Source: BCD1 sp965230565
Lineage (GTDB): Bacteria > Bacteroidota > Bacteroidia > Chitinophagales > Saprospiraceae
Assembly (NCBI GenBank): GCA_965230565.1
Contig: CBDDLH010000012.1
Coordinates: 682,001 to 746,000, forward strand
Direction: 5' to 3'
DNA length: 64,000 nucleotides
In this document: piece after piece, positions 1-9,592 of the stretch
Position numbering within the stretch: position 1 is the stretch's first letter
How the letters are laid out: each line of letters starts with the position of its first letter
Made by a program: the position numbers and the translations under genes
Notes under the pieces: model-generated
The model's database searches: none
The model's input: only the letters and a program-made list of their open reading frames with translations
What the model was told of the DNA's origin: nothing

Positions 1-125
1 CCAAAAAGCCTTTTATCGTGTTTTTCAATTCCAAAGTTTGTTTTGATAAACCATTTATCAATCTCATTTTGTGCATTAAGGATGCTAAAAGAAAAAATAC
101 TAATTATGAATATTATGATTCTCAT
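1..125 (-). CDS. Small secreted protein, 3' part outside window (partial)
   Basis: Reading the minus strand from an ATG at 125 gives 41 open codons that run off the left edge. The start MRIIIFIISIFSFSILNAQ is a typical Bacteroidota signal peptide (basic Arg, hydrophobic core, small residue before Gln), followed by a hydrophilic stretch NEIDKWFIKTNFGIEKHDK. A TAA stop lies in frame two codons upstream of the ATG, so the start is well fixed. The mature part is too short to assign a family. It starts 3 bp after the stop of the gene remnant at 129-327, so the two may once have been one transcription unit. Function unknown; exported location is inferred from the signal peptide. Confidence 0.55.
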   Translation of the reverse strand, partial: MRIIIFIISIFSFSILNAQNEIDKWFIKTNFGIEKHDKRLF

Positions 126-128
126 GGT

Positions 129-327
129 TTAAAGGTTTTTTAAATTCTTGATCTCCTGCAGTAACTTTATCAAAGTGGATTCCTGAAGGATATGGGATGA
201 GTCAGTAGTTGAAATATGGTTTATTAATTGGTAACTAGCAATTTTATTTCCATTAGAATCATAAATTTCTATCAAGTTTTTAACTTCATGCCAATCGGAA
301 GTTAGTCTTATTGAAAAAATATTTGTT
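129..327 (-). pseudogene. 3' remnant of an unidentified gene
   Basis: The minus strand is open for about 65 codons between an in-frame TAG near 328 and a TAA at 129-131, with no ATG in that frame. The translation reads like real protein (for example WHEVKNLIEIYDSNGNKIA, then SYQLINHISTTDSSHILQES) with normal amino-acid balance. The strand, the lack of a start and the adjoining unrelated sequence at 328-360 suggest the C-terminal end of a gene whose 5' part was lost. A very short start-less exported peptide or a sequencing error cannot be excluded. Confidence 0.4.
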
Positions 328-364
328 AGCTAGACGGACACTTGCCGTGATGCGGTCTTTCCAC

Positions 365-402
365 AAAAAATCCCGAATGCGAATCCAATTTCACATTCGG
401 GA
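365..402 (-). terminator. Rho-independent terminator of the 2977-aa surface protein gene
   Basis: A perfect 9-bp stem (371-379 with 394-402, TCCCGAATG/CATTCGGGA) and a 14-nt loop are followed on the minus strand by TTTTTT (370-365). It lies 42 bp past the stop of the minus-strand gene ending at 444. Confidence 0.85.
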
Positions 403-443
403 TAATAGATATTGTAAAGGAGAATTTCCTCTTTGAGTATTAA

Positions 444-3400
444 TTACCGCATAAGAATTATATCTCCTGAATAAGTTTCCACCTCTCCGTCTACAAACTC
501 AATTTCTGCAACAAAAACAAAAACACCCGCGTTGAGGTATTCTCCGCGGAACCTTCCGTCCCAGCCAACTGAAGAATCATTACTGCTGAAATTGAATTGC
601 TCAAAAACGACTTCTCCCCACCTGTTGGCGATGATGAAACTCTTTACCTGTACCACGTCGGAACCTGAGTTGATAAATAAGATGTCATTGACACCATCCG
701 AGTTTGGTGAGAAGACATTCGGAATGAATACTCTTCTCTCCTTATCGACAAAAATGGTAATATCATCAGAAACCGGGCAGCCATCCTCATCAATAATATC
801 TAATTGAAATGTGCTGCTGTTGGTCAACAGATAAGTCATTGGGTCAAAGCAGTCAGGACAAGCGAGTAAATCACGGTTGGTCCAGTTGAGGGAAGCAATG
901 GATTCCTGTGGGAAGTTGATCTGTGGCTGCAGATGCACACTGTCCCCAAGCAGGATAAACAGATCTTCTCCAAGATCGAGTTGTAATTCAATTCCTTCCT
1001 GGATCACAACAGTGGTATCCCATTGGCAACCACTTGCATCCTCCGCCGTAATGCTATAACTGCCGGCAGCAAGGCCTGAATATTGAGCATTACTGGTAAA
1101 TGCCTGGTCGTTAAATGCATAAAGTATCTGTAATCCCGGATCCTGGGCAGCAACGGTGATGAAACCGTTAGCTTCTCCATAACAACCGGCATCTTCAGCA
1201 ACGACATCAAAATCCGTCGGTATGGTGGCTACCTGGGTCACGAAAGTCTGATCAGAGGAAGTACAGCCATTATCATTATTGGTTACCATCAGGTAATAAA
1301 TACCCGGACCTCCAATAGTTGGTGTCAGACTGTTAGCTCCGGCGAGAATAGATCCTGTTCCCGGAACATCCGTTGTCCAGGAGTAAGAGTATTGAGATCC
1401 CACCGACGTGCCTTGACCATTCAGTTCAAGCGTTGTTTCGTTACAATCCAGTTGCATTTGAATTCCGGCATTGGCCACCGGTGGTGTGAGGTCCGTATCA
1501 ACGATCATTTCATCCGTATTGGAACAACCATTGGTAGTGTCCTGAACCATGAGGCTGTAAGTACCCGGGGTGGTTACTTCAAGCGTGGTGGTCGTTGCTC
1601 CATTGATCGGGTTGCCGGAAGGATCAAGCCACTGGTAAATGATCTCGTTACCCGCCTGAGAACCTGAACCATCGGCTGTGATACTGGTGATTGCGCAGGT
1701 GATCGTCGCATCCTGACCTGCGTCTGCTACCGGATAATTTTCATTATTAATCAACTGCAAAGTGTCGGAAACCACACAACCCGTGTGTTCATCGGTTACG
1801 AACAAGATGTAGGTCCCTTCCGTATTGGCAGTGTATGTATTTAAACTGGCTCCACCGATGAGGTTGCCATCCATATACCATTCATAGCTGATATCAGAGC
1901 CTGAACTTGAAGTACTACCGTCCAGCAAAGCATCTGTGATGTTACAATCCAGCTGATTCTCTGTATTTAAAATGGCCGTTAGTCCCGGTGAAAGATTCTG
2001 AGCCACTTGAATAGTGTCAGTACTTGAACAGGCATCCTGGAAGGCAGTAAGAATGTACATGCCCGGCTCTGATGCCTGAGCTGTGATTTCCGTGGAAATC
2101 TGGCTGCCGTTGAAGGTCCATTCATAAGTTACTGTACCATCGGAAGTAGTAGCATTTCCGTCAACAGTTACACTGGTAACCGCACATGTCAGCGTATCTA
2201 TAACATTTGCAACCGCGGTTACACCAACAGGAGCAAAAAGTGTAGTGTCAATACTTCCCTGGCAGCCATTGGCATCTTGCACCTCAAATGTATATCCTCC
2301 CGCTGCGAGATCAGTAAAGGTGTTGGAGTTTCCAAAACCGGAACCATCAATCTGGTAGGTATAAGGAGAAAGTCCTCCAACAGGCTCAAGAGCGATCGAA
2401 CCGTTGTTGAGGCCACAACCCGGATCGGTAGCATTGCTGACAGATAATCCGGGAAGTATGTTTATGGTCAATGTAATTGCTACCCTTGTGTTGCTGACAC
2501 AACCGTTGTTAAGATCCCTTGCTTCGGCATAATAAGTGCCTCCCGTAGTTGGCGTATACGATGGCGAATCTGATAGCAATAATGTACCTCCGGTCGCCGC
2601 ATCGTACCAGTCTATGGTTTCTCCCGCACCTGCCGTTGCAGAAAGTTGTGGTAGTGTTTCCCCATCGCAAATAGCTTCATCTCCACCGGAGACAGGAACA
2701 TCAACAGAATTTACGGTCAGGGTAACCGGAGTTCGCATTCCGCTAACACAGTTGTTAACGATAACCCGGGTTTCGGCATAATAAGTGCCGGCTCCAGTCG
2801 GAGTGTAGGCAGGAGAGTCTGCAAGCAGTAAAGTTCCGCCTGCTGCTGCATCGTACCAATCTACCGTTTCACCAGCTCCAACAGTAACGCTCAAGGCTGG
2901 GATAGGGTCGCTATCGCAAATGGATAAGTCTCCGTCACTTACCGGGGCATCGACAACCGGACAAGAGCAATCCGGTGCAATAACTGTAAAGTCATCGCTA
3001 CAGCTTGTAACCGAATTAGTTGCTGTGATCGCAAGATCATTGGCAGGGTTTATGCCGTCAATAGTGAAAGAACCTCCACCGTTATCCGTAACGGTACCTT
3101 CACTGACCGTAATTCCATCCGCATCTGCGAAAGTAACTGTTACCGAATAAGATTGAAGGTCAAGCGCACAATCTGCCTGGCTATTGGTCAAAGTTGGTAG
3201 TGGATTCATGGAAACCATTACCGGTGTACGTGTTGCACTCAGACAACCGTTTATTTCTACTCTGGTTTCAGCATAATAAGTGCCAACTCCTGTCGGTGTG
3301 AAGGTCGTTGAACCCGCTACTAATAAAGTACCTCCAGTAGCTGCATCGTACCAGTCAACGGTTTCGCCGGCATTTACAGAAACACTTAATTCAGGAATAG

Positions 3401-6400
3401 CATCACCATCACAAAATTCCAGGTCACCGTTACTTACCGGAGCATCTACTATCGGACAAGAACAGTCCGGTGCTGTGATGGTAAAGTCATCGCTACAGGA
3501 TGTCACTGAATTATTGGCTGTGACCATGAGGTCGTTGGCAGGATCAACACCTGAAATGGTAAATGACCCTCCACCGTTATCAGTGACTGTTCCTTCACTT
3601 GCTGTAATATTATCAGCATCTGCAAAAGTAACCGTAACCGCATATGTCTGAAGATCAGGAGCACAATCGGCCTGGCTGTCTGTCAAGGTTGGTAACGGAT
3701 TGATGGTAAGCGTAACCGGTGTGCGTACACTGCTAACACATCCGTTGACAAGGACTCTTGTTTCCGCATAAAACGTGCCTGCAGTCGCAGGTGTGAACGA
3801 TGGCGAATCAGCAAGCAGTAATGTTCCGCCTGTATCCGCATCATACCAGTCTATAGTCTCTCCGGCACCAACGGTTGCACTGAGTGCAGGAATAGCATCT
3901 CCATCACAAATTCCCTGGTCTCCGTCGTTTACCGGAGCGTCAACATCCGGACAGGAGCAATCAGGAGCCATGATGATAAAGTTATCACTACAACCGGTAG
4001 TTGTATTCAGCGCCAATATTACGAGGTTGCCGGCAGGATCAACACCGTCGATGGTAAATGACCCTCCGCCGTTATCGGTAACCGTACCAGAACCGGCGAT
4101 GATATTGTCGGCATCGGCAAAGGTGATCGAAACGCTATAACTCAATAAGTCGGCTGAACAAACAGCCATGCTGTCCATAATACTTGGCAAAGGATTAATT
4201 GTCAGGGTGATCGCAGTTCGGCTTGAACTCACACATCCTGAATTGATCTCTCTGGCTTCCGCAAAATAGGTTCCTGCTGCGGAAGGCGTGAAGGTCTGTG
4301 AATCCCCGAGCAGCAATGTACCTCCTGCTGCGGCATCGTACCAGTCAATAGTCTGTCCAGCTCCCGGAGTTGCGCTGAGGGCAGGAAAGGCGTCCCCTTC
4401 GCAAATAGCTTCGTCCCCGCCACTGACGGGAGGATCGATGGTCGGACAATTACAGTCCGGAGCAGTAATGACAAAATCATCTTCACAGGAAGTAACCGAA
4501 TTATTGCCGGTTACGGTTAAATCATTATTGATGTCAACTCCCGTGATGGTAAATGAACCTCCACCATTATCTGTAACACTTCCCTCGCTCACACTGATAT
4601 TATCTGCATCTGTGAGTGTAATATTGACAGTGTAGGTCAACAAGTCTGCAGAACAGGTGGTCTGGGAGCTGTTTAATACCGGCAGTGGATTAATGGTTAA
4701 AGTGACACTCGTTCTGGTAGCACTTAAACAATCTGTTCCAACTTCTCGGGTTTCAGCATAATAAGTACCCGCACCTGCCGGAGTGTAAGTCGGAGAATCC
4801 GCCAATAGTAATGTTCCACCAGTATCTGCATCATACCAATCTACAGTTTCTCCGGCACCAACGGTTACACTCAAGGACGGGATAACATCGCCATCACAAA
4901 TAGCTACATCACCATCACTGACCGGAGGGTCGATGGTCGGACAATTACAGTTTGGTGCATTGATCGTAAAGTCATCAGAACAAGAAGTTCCTGTGTCGGT
5001 TGCTGTGATGGTCAGATCATTATTTACATCAATGCCGTCGATGGTGAAAGACCCTCCGCCATTATCGGTAACGGTACCTTCACTTGGTGTAACCGAATCG
5101 GCATTGGTCAGCATGATGGTTACAGAATAGGTAAGCAGGTCTGCCGCACAATCAGTAGTGGCATTATCGAGAACAGGCAGCGGGTTGATGGTTAAAGTCA
5201 CCGCAGTTCTGGTGGCACTTAAGCAGTCTGTGCCGATTTCGTGGGTTTCTGCATAATAAGTACCCGCTGCTGCAGGTGTATATGTTGGAGAATCTGCCAG
5301 TAAAAGAGTGCCGGCAGTTGCGGCGTCATACCAATCTACCGTTTCACCAGCTCCAACCGTAACACTAAGTGCAGGGATTGCTTCATCTTCACAAATAGCT
5401 ACATCGCCATCATTCACAGGTGGATCTACAGTTCCACAACCACAAACAGGAGCAGTGATGGTGAAATCATCCATACACCCGGTCACACTATTGGAAGCCG
5501 TAATGGTCAGATCATTATTCACATCAACGCCATCGATGGTAAAAGAACCTCCGCCGTTATCTGTGATCGTTCCTTCACTCACAGTGATCATATCCGTATC
5601 TGAAAAGGTGACATCAACACTGTAGGTCAAAAGATCCGCAGCACAGTTGGCCTGTTCGTCCGTCAAAGCAGGTATTGGGTTGATCGTTAAGGTAACTGCT
5701 GTTCGGCTGTTACTGATACAACCGGTACCCGTTTCCCGAGTTTCTGCAAAATAGGTTCCTGCTGCGGAAGGAGTATAAGTGGTAGATCCTGATAATAAAA
5801 GCGTGCCTCCGGAAGCCATGTCGTACCAATCTACTGTCTCTCCTGCGCCAACGCTTACACTGAGTTCCGGAAAGGGATCACCGTCACAAATCGCAATATT
5901 TCCATCGCTGACAGGAGCATCGATATCAGGACAATCACAATCTGGAGCATTGAAATCAAAACTTGCAAAACATCCCGTGGCACTATTAGAGGCCAATACT
6001 GAAATATTCTGGTTGATGTCAATGCCTGTAATAGAATAATTTCCACCGCCGAGATCATTTACTGTTCCAGAGCTTGCCTGGACGTTATCCGCATCTGACA
6101 CGGAGAGGGAAATGGTGTACGTCAATAGGTCTGCCGAACAATCGGTTTGTGAATTGACGAGTGCCGGCAACGGATTGATGACAAAACTTACTGCCGTTCT
6201 CGTAGAGATACAGTTATTAACGATGATTCTGGTTTCGGCATAATAAGTTCCCGGTCCCGGCGGGGTGAAAGAGGTGGTTCCTGAAGCCAGTAGCGTTCCA
6301 CCGGAAGCTGCATCATACCAGTCCACAGTTTCCCCGGGGCCAACATTTACGGTAAGGGCAGGGATAGGATCTCCATTACAAACCGCTATGTCACCATTAC

Positions 6401-9377
6401 TAATCGGCGGATCGACAAAAGGACAACTACAGTCCGGAGCATTAAAGTCAAAACTTGTGAAACACCCGGTTGTATTATCCGTTACGAGAACCGAAATATT
6501 TGTATTGTTTGGAATATTACTTATGGTAAAACTTCCGCCTCCGTTATTGGTTACAGTACCTGAACTGGAATTAATATTATCCGCATTGATCACTTGCAAT
6601 ACAACCATATAGGATAAAAGATCAGGGGCGCAATCCACCTGAGAATCTGTAAGTTGTGGCAATGGGTAAACAATCAGGGTGACCGCTGTTCTTGTAGCGC
6701 TGATACAGTTGTTAACGATGACTCTGGTTTCGGCATAATAAGTTCCCGGTCCCGGCGGGGTGAAAGAAGTTGTACCTGAAGCAAGCAATGTTCCTCCGGT
6801 CGGTGCGTCATACCAGTCGGCTGTTTCTCCGGCGCCGACACTTACTGTCAGAGCAGGGATAGGATCTCCTTCACAGGCTTCCTGATCACCGTTGCTTACC
6901 GGCGGATCTACATCCGGACAACTACAGTCCGGAGCGGGAACAGTAAATGAATCAGAACAGGAGCCTGTGGCATCCGTTGCGATTATATTGAGGTCGGTAT
7001 TTACATCAATGCCTGAGATGGTAAAATTACCACCACCATTGTCTGTTACACTTCCGCTATTGACGGAAATGCTGTTGCCATTAGTAATAGAAACAGTTAC
7101 TACATAGCTCAAAAGATCAGGCGCACAATCTGCCGTGGAGCTATTCAACATTGGCAGTGGATTAATGGTCAGGCTTACAGCTGTACGAGGGCTGACACAT
7201 CCATTTACCGTAACCCTGGTTTCGGCATAATAAGTTCCCGGCCCTGGCGGTGTGAAAGTGGTCGTTCCTGAAGCCAGTAAAGTGCCTCCTGTAGCAGCGT
7301 CATACCAATCAACGGTTTCACCTGCACCAACGGAAACACTCAAGTCAGGAATTGGGTCTCCTTCACATATTTCCTGATCTCCGCTGCTTGTAGGAGCTGT
7401 TACATCCGGGCATGAGCAGTCAGGGGCTGTCCAACTTTGCATAACCGTACAGCTGTTTCCACTGTTGGTGGCAGTAACACTTAAATCGACACTTGGATCT
7501 ATTCCGGAGATGGTGAAGCTTCCGCCTCCGTTATCAGTGATGGTGCCTGCATTTGAGGTCAACCCGTCCGCATTATTAAAATTGATTTCTGCTGTATAGG
7601 ATAAAAGGTCAGGGGCACAGGTTAAGGTAATATCTACAAATTCCGGTCCTGAATTTACCTGAACCTGAACCTCCATGCCGGTACTTTCACAATTGGAGCC
7701 AAGGGTTTCAGTGACCCAATAAGTATAGGTTCCGGCCATGGAAGTGTTGACCGGAGCAGTAAAAGGGCTTCCTGTTCCAATAGGAGTGGCCGGACCTGCA
7801 TCCGGATCAGTGTCATACCAGTTCAGGGTTCCTCCTGATCCGTTTGCGGTAAGATCCGGTGCAGAATCACCTATACATATCTCATACGAAGTTGTTCCGG
7901 TTGGCTCGGAAGGAGCATCAAGGACTTCGAGTGTGACCATAGTTCCCGGACCTTCACAAACTGCGCTTAAGGCCTCCGTTACCCAAAAATTATAGGTGCC
8001 GATAATATTGGTGTTGATACTTGGAAAAAAAGGCGTACTGTTAGAAACAGGGGAAGGATTTCCTATAGCAGGGTCGGAATCATACCAATAAAGCAATCCG
8101 CCGCCGGACCCTGTGGCATTTATTCCCGGCACATTATCTCCTGCACAGATGGGGGCTGGATCGGAAGCAGTTGGAGCATCGGGAAGAGGATTAACATTTA
8201 CGGGTACACTCGTTGAAGGGCTTTCACAGAAGCCAAGAATCTCTGTTACATAAATGGTTGTGGAAGTTGTGGGATCAAAAGTATATGTATTACCCGTCAG
8301 TATCAGGTTGTTTAAACCAGCATCATCGTAAAAATTAAATGTCGGAGTTGAAGTACCATTTGTGGTAAATGGAGTTATGTTAACTGTTTCTCCCACACAT
8401 ATATTTATGACTCCGGGTACCACCGAAGGAGCATTCTCTAAGGCTATATTAGTAGAGAAAGTAAAGGTCTCAGAAGAGGCAGGGTTGTCACAAAGGTCTA
8501 GTACTTCGGTGGAGCCATCGGTAATCAGATTAAGCGTATAACTACCCATCGGATCTAAAGGAGGAGTGGTAATGATGGAGAAAAAATTATCCTGGTTGCC
8601 ACCAACATCACACCCCGTGGAGGATAATGTTATGGTGTAAGGCCCACCTGTGCCGGTCAATGTGAAATTAGTTTCATCAATGGTAGCACATTGAATATAT
8701 TCTGAAAATTCAACAATTACGGAAGATTCCGTACAGTCATCCGGGAAATCCACATTGGCCACCACAGGCGGCGTAGTATCAAATATCCCGATTCCTGTGG
8801 ACGCACTGAAATCAAGTGTGTAACCATTTGTTGAGCCTGTCCAGTTTGAGACCATCAACACATAGGTGTTACCTGCAGTCATGGGAACTTCATCATTAAA
8901 TGGAGAAAATCCACCAAATTGGGAAGGAGGATTGGTTCCGCAACCACCGCCCTGATCATTGTACGGAGTAGCTCCGGTCGCTCCGGTCGCACCATGACAT
9001 CCTGCACCACCAGCGGCGTTACAACTTACGATCAGCGAGGGATTATTGAAAATGTCACCACAGGTCGCATTGGTGATGTCAAAAAGTATCCAATCATAAT
9101 CGTCATTAAGGTCATCGGGAGTGATGACAAAGTTGAGATTTCCATTGGTATTGGCAGTAAATGTATACCAAATCGAATTGTCTTCACTGGATACACAAGA
9201 ATTCGCAGCATCGATCTCATTAGTGTAATTACCTTCATTGGTCCCAGGTACAGGTTCGTAGATAACCGTCTGACAAACAGGAATAGCCCCAAGGCAATCC
9301 TGGGGGGTTGGTGTTTGTCCAAAAAGGCTTATTGAAATAAGTAAAAGTGTAGTCGCAATAGTCAGCTTAAACGTCAT
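444..9377 (-). CDS. Giant modular surface protein with Ig-like repeats and CHU_C (T9SS type B) sorting domain
   Basis: 2977 aa. A signal peptide (MTFKLTIATTLLLISISLFG, residues 1-20) precedes an unnamed N-terminal domain (about 26-195) with a GATGATGAT stretch. Then come an SbsA-type Ig-like domain (about 200-312), Ig_7-like domains, and ten tandem two-part repeats of about 165 aa (about 575-2300). Each repeat has module A (C-x2-DLL-x-Y ... DNGGGSFTI ... APDCSCP) and module B (ICDGD ... VDWYDA ... GTLLL ... AGTYYAETR); an eleventh module B closes the array. After it lie a SprB-like repeat, four PKD/Ig-like domains, a second SprB-like repeat and, at about 2879-2977, a gliding-motility-associated C-terminal domain (FIPNVFSPNSDGVND, NRWGEVVFE, GWDGRF). 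The C-terminal domain targets proteins to the T9SS, so this is inferred to be an exported adhesin or matrix protein. The ATG at 9377 directly starts the signal peptide. The next gene upstream is its paralogue. Confidence 0.93.
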   Translation of the reverse strand: MTFKLTIATTLLLISISLFGQTPTPQDCLGAIPVCQTVIYEPVPGTNEGNYTNEIDAANSCVSSEDNSIWYTFTANTNGNLNFVITPDDLNDDYDWILFDITNATCGDIFNNPSLIVSCNAAGGAGCHGATGATGATPYNDQGGGCGTNPPSQFGGFSPFNDEVPMTAGNTYVLMVSNWTGSTNGYTLDFSASTGIGIFDTTPPVVANVDFPDDCTESSVIVEFSEYIQCATIDETNFTLTGTGGPYTITLSSTGCDVGGNQDNFFSIITTPPLDPMGSYTLNLITDGSTEVLDLCDNPASSETFTFSTNIALENAPSVVPGVINICVGETVNITPFTTNGTSTPTFNFYDDAGLNNLILTGNTYTFDPTTSTTIYVTEILGFCESPSTSVPVNVNPLPDAPTASDPAPICAGDNVPGINATGSGGGLLYWYDSDPAIGNPSPVSNSTPFFPSINTNIIGTYNFWVTEALSAVCEGPGTMVTLEVLDAPSEPTGTTSYEICIGDSAPDLTANGSGGTLNWYDTDPDAGPATPIGTGSPFTAPVNTSMAGTYTYWVTETLGSNCESTGMEVQVQVNSGPEFVDITLTCAPDLLSYTAEINFNNADGLTSNAGTITDNGGGSFTISGIDPSVDLSVTATNSGNSCTVMQSWTAPDCSCPDVTAPTSSGDQEICEGDPIPDLSVSVGAGETVDWYDAATGGTLLASGTTTFTPPGPGTYYAETRVTVNGCVSPRTAVSLTINPLPMLNSSTADCAPDLLSYVVTVSITNGNSISVNSGSVTDNGGGNFTISGIDVNTDLNIIATDATGSCSDSFTVPAPDCSCPDVDPPVSNGDQEACEGDPIPALTVSVGAGETADWYDAPTGGTLLASGTTSFTPPGPGTYYAETRVIVNNCISATRTAVTLIVYPLPQLTDSQVDCAPDLLSYMVVLQVINADNINSSSGTVTNNGGGSFTISNIPNNTNISVLVTDNTTGCFTSFDFNAPDCSCPFVDPPISNGDIAVCNGDPIPALTVNVGPGETVDWYDAASGGTLLASGTTSFTPPGPGTYYAETRIIVNNCISTRTAVSFVINPLPALVNSQTDCSADLLTYTISLSVSDADNVQASSGTVNDLGGGNYSITGIDINQNISVLASNSATGCFASFDFNAPDCDCPDIDAPVSDGNIAICDGDPFPELSVSVGAGETVDWYDMASGGTLLLSGSTTYTPSAAGTYFAETRETGTGCISNSRTAVTLTINPIPALTDEQANCAADLLTYSVDVTFSDTDMITVSEGTITDNGGGSFTIDGVDVNNDLTITASNSVTGCMDDFTITAPVCGCGTVDPPVNDGDVAICEDEAIPALSVTVGAGETVDWYDAATAGTLLLADSPTYTPAAAGTYYAETHEIGTDCLSATRTAVTLTINPLPVLDNATTDCAADLLTYSVTIMLTNADSVTPSEGTVTDNGGGSFTIDGIDVNNDLTITATDTGTSCSDDFTINAPNCNCPTIDPPVSDGDVAICDGDVIPSLSVTVGAGETVDWYDADTGGTLLLADSPTYTPAGAGTYYAETREVGTDCLSATRTSVTLTINPLPVLNSSQTTCSADLLTYTVNITLTDADNISVSEGSVTDNGGGSFTITGVDINNDLTVTGNNSVTSCEDDFVITAPDCNCPTIDPPVSGGDEAICEGDAFPALSATPGAGQTIDWYDAAAGGTLLLGDSQTFTPSAAGTYFAEAREINSGCVSSSRTAITLTINPLPSIMDSMAVCSADLLSYSVSITFADADNIIAGSGTVTDNGGGSFTIDGVDPAGNLVILALNTTTGCSDNFIIMAPDCSCPDVDAPVNDGDQGICDGDAIPALSATVGAGETIDWYDADTGGTLLLADSPSFTPATAGTFYAETRVLVNGCVSSVRTPVTLTINPLPTLTDSQADCAPDLQTYAVTVTFADADNITASEGTVTDNGGGSFTISGVDPANDLMVTANNSVTSCSDDFTITAPDCSCPIVDAPVSNGDLEFCDGDAIPELSVSVNAGETVDWYDAATGGTLLVAGSTTFTPTGVGTYYAETRVEINGCLSATRTPVMVSMNPLPTLTNSQADCALDLQSYSVTVTFADADGITVSEGTVTDNGGGSFTIDGINPANDLAITATNSVTSCSDDFTVIAPDCSCPVVDAPVSDGDLSICDSDPIPALSVTVGAGETVDWYDAAAGGTLLLADSPAYTPTGAGTYYAETRVIVNNCVSGMRTPVTLTVNSVDVPVSGGDEAICDGETLPQLSATAGAGETIDWYDAATGGTLLLSDSPSYTPTTGGTYYAEARDLNNGCVSNTRVAITLTINILPGLSVSNATDPGCGLNNGSIALEPVGGLSPYTYQIDGSGFGNSNTFTDLAAGGYTFEVQDANGCQGSIDTTLFAPVGVTAVANVIDTLTCAVTSVTVDGNATTSDGTVTYEWTFNGSQISTEITAQASEPGMYILTAFQDACSSTDTIQVAQNLSPGLTAILNTENQLDCNITDALLDGSTSSSGSDISYEWYMDGNLIGGASLNTYTANTEGTYILFVTDEHTGCVVSDTLQLINNENYPVADAGQDATITCAITSITADGSGSQAGNEIIYQWLDPSGNPINGATTTTLEVTTPGTYSLMVQDTTNGCSNTDEMIVDTDLTPPVANAGIQMQLDCNETTLELNGQGTSVGSQYSYSWTTDVPGTGSILAGANSLTPTIGGPGIYYLMVTNNDNGCTSSDQTFVTQVATIPTDFDVVAEDAGCYGEANGFITVAAQDPGLQILYAFNDQAFTSNAQYSGLAAGSYSITAEDASGCQWDTTVVIQEGIELQLDLGEDLFILLGDSVHLQPQINFPQESIASLNWTNRDLLACPDCFDPMTYLLTNSSTFQLDIIDEDGCPVSDDITIFVDKERRVFIPNVFSPNSDGVNDILFINSGSDVVQVKSFIIANRWGEVVFEQFNFSSNDSSVGWDGRFRGEYLNAGVFVFVAEIEFVDGEVETYSGDIILMR
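2480..7660 (-). repeat. Ten tandem ~495-bp coding repeats in the first giant gene
   Basis: The DNA encoding the WYD motif recurs near 2850, 3344, 3842, 4338, 4831, 5327, 5823, 6315, 6809 and 7299. The spacing is 490-498 bp (about 165 codons). An extra half unit (module B only) sits near 2600. Units differ mainly at third codon positions and in a few residues, so they are diverged rather than identical copies. Length differences are compensated within units and the reading frame is kept throughout. Confidence 0.9.
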
Positions 9378-9522
9378 GGTCGTCCGAAATTTTTTTCGAA
9401 GATATCGTTTTTTGAAAAAATGAAGGATTTTTGTTTTAAAAAGGTGGGTAGATTGGGGGTTTGTATTTATTTATTGGGAAAGATTGAAAGAAAATTTTTC
9501 AGAATAATAGTTTTGAAAGGTT

Positions 9523-9570
9523 TTTAAAAAAATAAACAACCCGGTCCTCAAATAGCTGAGGACCGGGTTG
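9523..9570 (-). terminator. Rho-independent terminator of the 2413-aa surface protein gene
   Basis: A perfect 14-bp stem (9537-9550 with 9557-9570) with a 6-nt loop is followed on the minus strand by a T-rich tract (9536-9523). It starts about 22 bp after the stop at 9593 and separates the two giant genes. Confidence 0.88.
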
Positions 9571-9592
9571 AAATTTGCATTAATGGTATTGT

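Noticed and set aside
2480..7660. Regularly spaced repeats considered as a CRISPR array.
   Set aside because: The period is about 495 bp, in frame and coding; CRISPR repeats are 23-47 bp with unique spacers.
532..9335. Many plus-strand reading frames opposite the first giant gene, several with similar translations (e.g. 3280-3651, 4288-4635, 5308-5625).
   Set aside because: They are antisense shadows; their mutual similarity simply reflects the repeats of the minus-strand gene, and they have repetitive S/V/P-rich translations without starts or domains of their own.
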